From NCBI RefSeq assembly GCF_910596095.1, contig NC_056550.1, positions 6,658,501 to 6,722,500 of the forward strand: DNA of 64,000 nt, in the 5' to 3' direction. The position numbers and the translations under genes are program-made. Below are positions 34,591 to 45,400 of the stretch, piece after piece. The notes under the pieces were generated by a model, which saw only the letters and a list, made by a program, of their open reading frames with translations, did not search any database and was not told the origin of the DNA. The first letter of the stretch is position 1. Each line of letters begins with the position of its first letter. This stretch comes from Thunnus maccoyii. Taxonomy: Eukaryota > Chordata > Actinopteri > Scombriformes > Scombridae.

Positions 34591-34932
34591 TCTGGACTCC
34601 ATACAACACAGAAATCTTGAGGCAGCGTCTTTAACAGATAAAAACTTAACACAACTGATGCACATGATATCACCACACATCAACGGGCAGTGTAGATTTA
34701 ATTGAAACTTTGATTTGGCTATTAACAAATCAATTCCAATTATCATTGAACCCTAACTTAAACCAGACAATTCTGAAAGTATTTAACAATAATGATCAAT
34801 AATGTATGCAAAATTTCAGAAACACCATTTGACACCAGACCAAGTTACCAGAGTCCATCAAATAACAAGCAAGACAAAAACAATACAAAAACAGAAAAAA
34901 TGGGTTGTCAATCAAAGCAGTTTATGAAAGAC

Positions 34933-35297
34933 TTAAAGGTGCAGTGTGTAGAATTTAGTGGCATCTAGCGGGACGGACTTGGCAGAAATATAGGAATATA
35001 ATATTCATAAGTACATTTTCATTAGTATATAACCACCTGAAAATAAGAATTGTGTTTTCAGTACTTTAGAATGAGCCCTTTATATCTACACAGGGAGCAG
35101 GTCCTCTTCCATTGAGCTAGCCAGAACAGATAAACCAAACACTGGCTCTAGAGAGGGCCTTTTGTGTTCTTTGCAAGTTTTGCGCCCACTGTAGGTTCTC
35201 CTATATGCTTGGAAGGGGAGGGGGAGGGATATTCAGTTGGTTGCGATCTGCAGCCTCACCGCTAGATGCCACTAAATCCTACACACTGCACCTTTAA
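34933..35297. mobile_element. MITE with long inverted ends between ubn2 and trir
   Basis: The element is 365 bp. It starts TTAAAGGTGCAGTGTGTAG, and the mirrored end reads CTACACACTGCACCTTTAA apart from one base at the inner edge. The inverted match extends for about 38 bases, through ATTTAGTGGCATCTAGCGG. No open frame encodes a transposase. The TTAA at each edge may be a target duplication or part of the terminal repeat. It lies 120 bases downstream of the trir stop codon. Confidence 0.85.
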
Positions 35298-35416
35298 TGT
35301 GAAGGGTAACTTGAACTGGCAGTATGAGAAGGTCAGGATTGGCCGGCCCTCCCAGAGCTTCTCCCAGGTGGCTTCCCCTTCAAAACATTGTCGCGCCATG
35401 TTCGTCTTTTGGGAGC

Positions 35417-36373
35417 CTACTTGACCAGAGGCCTGGTTTTATCGTCGTCGCCACACTGGTGGGCTTTGTACTTTTTCACCTCAGCCATGTACTTTGACCA
35501 AGCATCGCTCTTGCCTGGCTCAGCCTGCAGGAGAGGAAGCACAGGTGATTAGTGGTGCAGTCAAAAGTACACAACTCAAGTCGACAACACAATCATCATC
35601 ATCATCAACATCCCCGCTTACTTCTGTGTCCTGTTTCTGCTTCTTCGCAACCATGCCGGTCTTTAGGAACACACCGCCTCTGCGCTTCCCCACCTGGGTT
35701 AGGGGATAGAAGACTGAAACCGTTACAGGAGCCCTTGCAGATGGGACTGCCAATGAAGGAGACTACACCAGAGCAGGTCTATATTTAGTCTCCTGCCGCA
35801 CCACCAGCGAAACCATCATCAGTGAGGAGCATCCCTAGTCTTGACTCATCTACAATTTGTTACATATTGCCACAGTGTGTTTATAAAAATGTATAGTACA
35901 AGCACTGCATGAGTCTGAGATGCTACTGGCAATTAACACTGAAATGTTGGACATTGTTTCAGGATGTACTAACTCAAGGGCCAATCAAGTAAGACTGTCA
36001 AATCAGTGCATGGTGCTTCAATTTGGATGTGTGGAGAACTATTGCTATCTCATCTTACAACTGCCAAACCCCTTACAAAGCTCGTCACGGGAGGGGGCTT
36101 CTTTTCCACTGGGGTCTGTCCTTGCTCTGTGGGTCTCGCATCTCCACTTGTTCGCTGCGACTCCTTTTTCCTCCTCTCCTCCTCCTCCATCATCTTCTTC
36201 TTGAACATCTCCATGAAGCTGCCGTCGTTGGCGAACACGTTACCCGCGGACACCGGTGCTTTGCTCGCTGCCGGTGCGGGGCTGCTGGAGGGGGACCCGG
36301 GGCTGCCGTCGCCACTGGAGTCGCTGCTGCTGCTGCTTGTTTGAGGTTTGCTGTGTGCGCGTTTTGGATCCAT
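35417..36373 (-). CDS. trir: Telomerase RNA component interacting RNase (C19orf43 family)
   Basis: Human TRIR is reported as an exoribonuclease that interacts with telomerase RNA (family knowledge). Three coding exons are read on the minus strand: 36077-36373, 35622-35693 and 35417-35524, with donors gtaagg and gtaagc and acceptors acccag and ctgcag. The product is 158 residues; human is about 176. The N-terminus is a Ser/Pro-rich low-complexity region. It is followed by the family signature FANDGSFMEMFKKKM with a charged helix (residues ~49-70), then the split motif TSF|VGKRRGG, LKTGMVAKKQK, and the near-invariant C-terminus DAWSKYMAEVKKYKAHQCGDDD ending RPLVK. The conserved ends and splice phases make the model secure. 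The start is the only ATG upstream in frame in the exon. It is convergent with ubn2 and tandem with hook2; trir and hook2 are also both on human 19p13. Confidence 0.95.
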
Positions 36374-36892
36374 GTTTCATGGGCGTAATGTTCATAAACA
36401 GACACAGTCCAGCAGCTCCCAAACGACTATGGTCGTGTCCGCTTTAAGGCTTTGTTGTGAAGTTAAACAACACTGACAATCAGCTGAGAGGCCGGCTGCA
36501 CCCCCGAGCTGCAATATAAAAAGCACCGGGGTTTATCTGTACAGGCAGCTACACCGTTCAGTCCAGAAGATATTATATATCCTCGAAAAATAAGGCGAAA
36601 AACAGGCTTCAAAATGACGTAAATTTCCGAACAAAAACAAAAGCGCCAGTTGCTAACGTGGCTAACGCCTGGTTAAAGGCCTTTACGGGCGAACTCAACC
36701 CAAACCGCCAATTCGTGCGTAGGTTGTATAGATATATAAAAATGCAGTTAAAGCATACTACAACGTTCAAATACCTTCATCCAAAAACTACTATGTTTCT
36801 AGATTTTATTGATGCTTTTCGCTTACTTTCGCCATCCCTCACTTGCTTTCGGCCATGTTTCATTTCCACCAATGACGTCACGTGGCGGGTGG
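36374..36892 (-). promoter_or_regulatory. trir: trir upstream/promoter region
   Basis: This CpG-containing sequence lies upstream of the trir ATG. A dense motif cluster lies at 36850-36884: GGCCAT (YY1-like), CCAAT, a perfect CRE TGACGTCA (36873-36880) and an overlapping E-box CACGTG (36879-36884). A plus-strand TATAAAAA occurs at about 36525. The transcription start is not determined, and a non-coding exon is possible. Confidence 0.45.
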
Positions 36893-37091
36893 GTTTTTTT
36901 CCCCATCCGCATTCCGTGAAGTCCCGCCCTTCTCTGCCTCTGATTGGCTAGTACTCCTTACCTTCATTGGTTAGATTGGTTAGGTTTAGATACGAAGAGT
37001 GAGACGGTTGGGTTAGCGTAAGAATATCAAGATTAGAGCCAATCAGAGGCGGAGCTGGGCGGGTCTTCGCAGAATGCGGGTGGAAAAAATA
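36893..37091. mobile_element. Palindromic MITE-like element, copy B
   Basis: This is a second member of the element at 10161-10417. The left arm contains CCGCATTCCGTGAAG, CCCGCCC and GCCTCTGATTGGCT. The right arm has the inverted AGCCAATCAGAGGC, GGGCGGGTCTTCGCAGAATG. The centre shares ATTGGTTAG and GGTTTAGATACGA with copy A. It abuts the CRE/E-box cluster of the trir promoter. Confidence 0.75.
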
Positions 37092-38164
37092 ACGTCGGCG
37101 GGTGTGGCGCCCCCTGCTGTGTCGGAAGTGAAGCTGACATTTGAAAAATAATAGATTTTCGCCTTAGCAATTTTTAACTCAAAACTTGCTGCACTTGCTC
37201 TGCGTAGGTTGAAACATTCGGATATGTTGAACTTGCATTATATATTATCATTATGATTATTATCATTATTATTATCATTATAATGTTGTGTTATAATGTG
37301 TGTTCTATGTTGTTCTATGTACTGTAGCAGTTTCACTATGAATGAAAAGTGCGGTACAAATTATATTATACATGCGCTACCTCTTGCACGTGTATAGGTG
37401 CACATATACTTATCATTTGTACTTTACTATGATTTGATAAGTAGGTTCCTGTGTCAGTGTCCATTTATAGCTGTTCTCTACCCTTTTGAACTGTCCCCTT
37501 GGGGATTAATGGGATCTTACATTATTTTATCCTGTTGTTCTGTCATTATTATCAATCAAGGCTTGTTGTTAGGGGTGTGTAATATTCGTCACAGTGGATT
37601 TCAGGTAACAAAGTCAAGCTGAATTGTTTTCAGCTTCATTCTTTAGTCTCATCTAACTCCAGGATACATCTGCATAAGTAATTGGTAACTGTACCACAAC
37701 TTTTAAAATTAAACAAACAGGAAATCCATTACATACCAGTGTTTGTCTCCAACACGCCAATGTGTCTGTCATGGTTTTTCTTTGTTTCCTGGTGCTTTAT
37801 TTTGTTGCATGCTACATTACTTTGTGACTTGTTAGGTGATTTATTGTTGGCTAGAACATGTGGGTATGCCTGTTCTCTATAAAGTCTTGAGACACAGCTT
37901 GTGGAAAACAGTGTGTTAGATAAATAATGCTTTCACCATTTCATTCAAATGTTCAGGAATTTGCTCAAAGGATGTGAGAAGTCTGACTAATCCATTTGGC
38001 CTCTAGATCATGACAGAATTAAATTGTACCCACAAGATGGACCAAGTGATAAAAAACAGGGTCAGCCTTCTTTCCTTCTTCTTTTCCTTCCTTTTGAAGA
38101 AGTATTTATAAATTGTACAGTCAATGCAGGAAAAGATAACACCAGACACAGTCTCTTATCTAAG
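37092..38164. other. Spacer between the trir promoter and the hook2 3' end
   Basis: No gene is seen. An (ATT)n-like AT-rich tract at about 37240-37285 is followed by a decayed LINE-tail-like segment (37310-37365, ending AAAGTGCGGTACAAATTATA). Confidence 0.4.
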
Positions 38165-40051
38165 ATCCCATTTATTTGTAGTGCAAAAGTTCAACAGACA
38201 GGACTACAAATCTTTAACTTGCCTCAGATCCCTGTGTGACGTACAGTATGCTATAATCTACTGGACCATAATATGATACACAGACTATATTGACAACCCT
38301 AAAAGTTAACCCCTTCAAGCCATGCTAATGTGCTGCAAAGATAACACCATAAATATCAAACCAAATAATGAACCAGAGGTATAAAAATGTGCACACACAC
38401 AACAACAGTATTTTGGTCTGCACAGACTATAGCACAAACATTCACAGGGATGAAGGACAAGTCAGAAAACAGCAGCTCTGATATGGGACAGATGACAAGA
38501 CTAAAAGTTACTACATCTGTTGAAAATTAACCAGTAGTGAATAAAGGCAGATATAGTGTTGATAAATGCTATCTATTCCAGGTAACACTATATCCAACAC
38601 TGAATTCCAGCGTATTAATCAACACATTACCTTCCAGTTCAGTTAAACATTAAATGAGGTCTAGCAGCAGTAAACAGCCATTAGCTGAGTCATTATTTTT
38701 AGTGTTATCATTGGGGACTTAATCACATTATGTATTTGTGACAAATTAGGAGGCTTTCAGTTAGTTTAGTTGCCTACATTCACATCAGTTTAGAGTCTAA
38801 AGTGGTGAGTGCATTTAGGTCCTAACGAAAACCAAACACCCTGTTTCAATCTTTTGAAGACGTGGAAAGGAATTGAAAAAACAATAAAAAATAAAAATGA
38901 AGAAACAAATTAATAGGCAACCCATAAAAGAACATTGTTGAGAAAAATCATATGCAGAAAACAAACCTGCAACGTGACATGTTCTTTAAGTAGAATCTAT
39001 GTGAGAGGGAGTGAGAGCTGACACTAAAATCAGTTCTAAAGCACACACTGCAAATATCCCAAACGCCACCATAGAGGGAGTATTTAGTGTCTTTTGCGAG
39101 GCACTGAACAAACAAACTCACCGTTAGAGGAAAGTGCTTTGGTATATCTTGTGAAAATTTGAACAAATTCTTATATGAATATTAATATTCAAGTGAATAC
39201 AAAGGAAAACGAGACTAAAGCCAGAACACACCCTCATGGTTTTTACATCTTTTCAAGGTCCTTCAAATCAAACAAACAAGCAAAAGTCACCTCAAATCAC
39301 ATGATCAAGAAGACAAAAATAATAGCTAAAAGACAATTCTAAACAAATTGACAAAAACGTTGCGATGCATCAACAAATGAGTGTGATAATCTTTGATCAG
39401 TCGACAGTATATATATGGAGGAATTAGGACAACCTGTGTAGCTTTATGTCTTCCTTAGAGCTTACATTTGTAATCATCTAGGCCACATCTCTCCTCATCA
39501 CCAACATGATTTCATTTCTGACAGGCAGTAATGGACCAGGAGGAGGGGAGGGTCCTGGTCCTCTTACTTACTCCTCCCTTGTCTCCCATATTTGAAGTGT
39601 AACCTTGACAAAACTAGTTCACATTATGTCCTATTGTATAACATAAAAGTTTAAAGTAAAAAAAAAAAAGACTTAAAGAAACCTTAAACAGAAATGAGGC
39701 CAAAAAAAACCAAAGATGAAATAAAAGTCACCTTAAAAGGTGAGACAGCCTCTTCTCAGGCCCTACAACTCCTTCTACTCCAGTCATTTCTCCTTCTATA
39801 AGACTCCGAGTAGAGCTAAACACAGTAGTGTGTCTTTCCTCTGGGGCTCCAGAGATAAAATAATAAGTCTCATACCATTAAAAGCCACCAGGGGGCATCA
39901 GCAGCATGAAACATATTCTTTGAGGTACAGCATTCCAGTAGTGAAGGCATAAAGGCGGTGATACAAGTCTACTGTAGATCACCTCATCGTCTCTTTCAGC
40001 ATGTTCCCCTGCCTCAACCATCTCCTCGGTGTCGGGGAGGGGTGCGGGGTC
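38165..40051 (-). other. hook2: Probable long hook2 3' UTR
   Basis: About 1.9 kb downstream of the hook2 stop codon have no coding exon. A minus-strand AATAAA (plus TTTATT at 38171-38176) could mark the end. Other hexamers are possible in this A/T-rich stretch, so the true end is uncertain. Confidence 0.4.
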
Positions 40052-42439
40052 TTATCTCGGGTGGTGTCGTATCAGGCCTCTCCTGGCATTGGTTGACTGC
40101 CTCTGCTGGGCGAGGAAGGACATGGCCTGGTTGGAGTGGCCGAGCCGCTCGCCGGACACTTTCTGATGCAACGCCATCCCCTGAGAGGAACACGAGAGAG
40201 AGAGAAACATGAAAGAGTGAAGAAGCAGGTGTGGATTGTAACAAAACTGTCTTGAACCACAGAGCGTCATGTGAATCACTTAAGTGAGATTCTTAACATA
40301 AAAACAGTCAGTTTTTCCGCAGATAAATGCTTGTTTTTGTGTGTTAATGTGTATACTCACCATATTGTACCATGCAGTGATGATGAGTTTCTCCTCCTGG
40401 TCATGTCTGGCCCTGCTCTTCTCATAGTCATGCTGCGCACAGGAGCACATCATCACACATTAGTGGGAATTAAAGAGCTAGAGTCATCAAATTTGTCTCA
40501 TTAAGCCAAAAGACTCATACCTCCAGGTGCTGGATTTTTCTCTCTTTCTCCGTCAGCTGGTTCCTCAGTGCCTGAACGTCAGGAGTCACAGTCACCGGCT
40601 GCTGCTTAGGATCCAGGGTTTTGATCACCTGCGCGCAAACACACATTTTCTTACTAAAGCTGCGCCAGTGACAAATTAAGCACCACGTTTTTATTTCAGA
40701 GCCACGTGATGTCGAGAACGTGATCCGTTTAGATGGACTGACCGTTCTCGCTTTCTCCACATAGCGCTTGTATCGCTCTTCCATCTGTTTCATGTCCTCA
40801 TCCTTCTTCCGCAGGATCTCCTGGAGTTCATCTATCTTCTTTGCCACTGAGAGGGGCAGGAGGGAGGATTTTTTTTTTTTAAAGGCACTTAGAGACCAAA
40901 GATTCGACTCAACTTAAAGAGCGGGGGAATTAGAGAGTATGAAATGACTTACTGTTGCTGTCCACTTTGGGCTCAAGGTCATCAATAACCTCTCTTTTCT
41001 TTTGGAGATCTGAGTGGGCTTCATGGAGCTTCTCCCTGGAATAATCACATATCATCAAGAGCGTGTGAGAATTTGCTTTTGTTTGGAACCTACATGGAAA
41101 AATAATATGTAAGCAGCAGTAGTGTACTTACAAATGTTCCTCAAGCTTTTTCTTCAATAAGGAGGACTTCAAAGTAGAAAAAAAAGAAAAATACATTAAA
41201 ACTGGCACAAACATTGTGTTCTAAATGACACACACGCACACACACACCACACCACACACAGTATAAGCTGAGAAAGTCAAGCTGTCAAAGAGTTTAATCA
41301 TGGGCCAGTTGGACAGAGGGTGGGCCGTACTTACGATGGCCTGATTTTGGCAGAGTTGATCGATGGGGGCAGGCAGAGAGAGACAGACAGACAGAGAGGG
41401 GCAGGCGTTAACAGTGAATCACCACAGCAAACATGGGTTAAATTCCCACACAACATGTATCAAAGCAGGAGAACAAACACTGCAGTCCTCAACAGCTAAG
41501 TGTGCTTTGCAAACATTTTGCTTTTACACGTTTTTGCTCGTAAGGAGCACTAGCTGAAACATTTACTGCTTCAATTACAAAAAAAGATGACTTCACTTTA
41601 GGGAATGATATGAAACAGTTCTATGTTTTCATATGTCACAAAACGATGAATTTAACACTAACTACTATTACTCTTATAATAATTATCTTAAGTCTTATAA
41701 ACAAATCTTTATATTAACTGATGAAGAATTAAGAAAATAAGACTCTTGATTTCACTATGTTGATCAGTTTCATAAGATAAAAACTTCTACTTGCACACTG
41801 TGTATAAAGTCTTAATATTCTGTCAGTTTGATTGTAGAAATCTATAGTTGGTGATGAGAGTTGGGGAGTTATTACTGAAGTGACAAAAGTGACCAGAGGA
41901 GAAGGAAGCTGGTCTCTCCACTCACATCTTCCGTCTTGCTGTCCTGCTCCTGGAGCGCTCTCTGGAGCTCCTCCACCTGAGAGCGCAGCTCTGAGATCTG
42001 CTGCTGGTTCAACCTTGGAGACAGAGAAAGACAAAGAGGGGACAAAAAGAAAGGTTAAGAATAGAAAGAGCAAAAATAAAAAGGAGAGAAAGCGGATACA
42101 GAATCAAAAAAGGAGCATTGCGGAGAGAATCACAAACAAACGAGAGGCGGCTGGTATGAGAAGGGAAGATGAAACACAAGGTTATTAAGTTGAGACTGTG
42201 GGTGGAGGATGTTAGAAAAGTATCATGTTGATCCTTGTACATCTGCTGCAGGCGCTGTTCATCCATTCCTGTGTGCTGCCTGGCCATTCACAGCTGAGCT
42301 CTACTGAGCATGCTCACTCCACTCCTCTCCTCCTGTTACTAAGGATGCTTCCCACACCCTGAGCCTGGTGTTGTATGGACACACACACACAAACACGCAC
42401 ACACAGTCCACCCACATGTCCACATGCCCACAGGCATGT

Positions 42440-42484
<45 letters not shown>

Positions 42485-45400
42485 GGACAATCTGGCTTTC
42501 TGCTGTCTGTCCTCCAGTCCAGCCCACACAGCTCAGTTGAGCACACAGTCCAGAGGGTGAGTTGACATTTAGGCAGATATCACTCCTACCATCCGCCAAA
42601 CAACCATCTTAATGTCCAGGAACACACAATATGGTTGCCTGGAAGGGGTTTGATTATTCAACATTGCTGCACAAGAAGTTGGGACTGTTGGACACCGCTC
42701 CTAAAACCAACATGTTGCAGGAGCACATCGAGTACACACACACACACACACACACAGCTACCTGTTCTGGGTTTCCAGGGCGTTCTTGCTGCGCTGAGCC
42801 TCTTCCAGCTCAGCCTGCACCTCCACTAGTTTCTGCCTGTAGGTCTCCTCCTGGACACACAACATCTTGTTCTCGCTCTGTAGACGCACCACCGTCTCCC
42901 TGTGGCAGGAACACAATGATAAGAGGTGAGCGGCAACAGGAGGTGAAGGGAAGGGGGGGGGGGGGGGGAGACAGCGATGAAAAACAAAGTGGAGGACAGA
43001 TGAAATGGGTCAGAGCGGTAGAGGCGAAGAGGTCTGTTGAGTTGACCGAGCCTTCTATGCGACAACGCCCAGGCCAAATGTGCAGTGCTGCCATGTGTCG
43101 CTATTTCAGGGGCCAATTGCGCATTCAAGTTCTAAAAATAAACTTTTGTGGACGAGTGTGTGTAGTTTATCTCCGACTATAGATGAATGTAGGGCACGGG
43201 TGGGCTACACATAGTGACACCAATGCATTTTTGTTTCATGTTTAAAAAGGAAAATCTCATCTGTTACGCCTAAATTTGATTGTAACATTAACCCCCACAC
43301 TACAGCTTATACACACACACATACACACACTAATACATACTTGAGCTCAGTAGGCATGATCTCTGCAGCGAGGTTCCCCACTGTGGCATCACTGTCACAC
43401 AAGCCTCCTGCAGAGAGAGAGATTTTGTGTCACATGGAAACAGATTTTATAAAAAAAAAGCCTCATTTGTTTATTGTTGTTTTAATCTGAGAAAGATATA
43501 TTTCACATTTGCAGAACATTTTTACACACATACATCTCTTGGAGGTTGGTTAATAGTCATCAGTAACAAATACTACTCAAAAATTGTGAATGGTGGAAGG
43601 TTTACTGCTGCGAAACGGCACCTTAAAAAGAAAAATTATACCAGAAGTGGAATATTGCTTATGATTATTTTACCATTTTGCAATTTACTCGTTTGTTTCC
43701 AGAAGTATCTCACCTGCTCCGCTGAGACACCTCTGCTGGACTTGTGCACACCTGAGTTCATCATTTGTCTCCCGAAGTGTGTCTCTCTCTGAGATCAGAC
43801 GCTGAAAACCAAAAGCACAACACAATACTTCAACCACAGTTCAGCCTGCTTTTGTTTTTGTTTGTTAAAGGAATTATTACTCTACAAAAACATCTAGAGA
43901 TTCAATCCAATATGAACTTGCAGAGTCTGGAATGGGAAAATATAAAATAAAAAAAGAGAGAGCTCATCTGATATTTAAAATGTACACTTCATGTCAGGAC
44001 AGCATGTATTATTTTTTTACTCTTACAAGTAACCGGGGACATTAATCACTCCTGTCAGATTGCAGAAGGTGCTAGAAATGACACAGGACGTGGGAGTCCA
44101 CTGAAGAATAATACAATATTTGCCTAGCAACAATTCACCCTGCAGATATGCGTGTCCTCCAAAGCCTCTTTCACACATAGTTCCTGTTAAATTACTGGGA
44201 TGGGGTGGGGGGTAGGGGGTTAGGTTAGGTTGTGTGCGTGTGGTCGACGGAGAGAGAGGGGGGGGGGGGGGGGGTGACTGGAGCAGAGAGTATGAAGTTA
44301 GCAGTATAATGTTAGCTGTGAACGTCAGTGCAGTGTGTCTACAGCTATTTGTCAGTGAATAAATGCTTCTACTGTAGCAACATTTACAGATGTTTCTGGT
44401 GGAGCGACATGTCCGCCTGCTGAGCCTCGTTAATCAGAAGGAGTTACGAGTGAATTTTAAATCCTTAATTACAAACCAGTTTGCCGTCTCTTTTCCGTTT
44501 TCCATTTGCCTGCTCACCAAAACTTTACTCTGCGCTGCATGAGGGTAGTTAACGTTATGGAAATGATTTGGATTGTGATATCAAAGATAATAAAATGAAA
44601 CGGAACATGATGCTGCGATATTGTCGCACAGACACACAGACTTTTAAAAAGGGAGCTGTTGCTTGAGTATACGTTGCTATTTTTGTGTTGCTTTTAAATA
44701 TTTTAAATAAAAATGATTTTGAATAATCGATATGGCTTCATGAAAGCAACATAGTTAGTTAAGAAAAAAGTGTGAACATTTTATTTGAAATATTTTTCAT
44801 TCCAAACATAGCAATGTCTCCTCTATTCAGTGGAGCCTTGTGATTGGTTCGCTCCCTCCACGTGAAAGCGTCCTTCATCGGACGAATGTAACCCTTTACG
44901 TGCTGCAATGTTACTGCTTTCATTCACAACACAAATGTTCCTGAACATTTCAGGGATAGACTGTATGTGTGAAAGGGGCTCTATAAACATAACAAATGTT
45001 GATCCACACAGGACTGCCATCACTGAATACTGGTATGAAAAATTACATTATTACATCTTATCTAGTAATATGATTTAACATGTGACCAAGACTTCAGACA
45101 GTCACTACAGTTGCTTCAAACTGATAAAAAAAAAGCACTTTGTAAGTAGTGTGTACCTTCTCTTCACCCGTCACTATTTAACTTTTATTTTCTGACAGTG
45201 TTCACCAACTCACTTCTTTCTCCTTCAGCAGGGCGTCATACTTGTCATGAAGGTTCTTGTACTCAAACTGCCACTTCTCAGCTTTCATGGCCTCTGCAGA
45301 GTGCTTGGTGTGAAGCTCATGAGCCTGCGAGTCAGAGAGCATAGCAACAGTCTACATTGGCAAGAGCGCTCAATAAAAACTGCAAGGTTTTCCAAACACG

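Noticed and set aside
42301-42599. Open frames made of His-Thr or Cys-Val repeats
   Set aside because: Translations of the (CA)n microsatellite.
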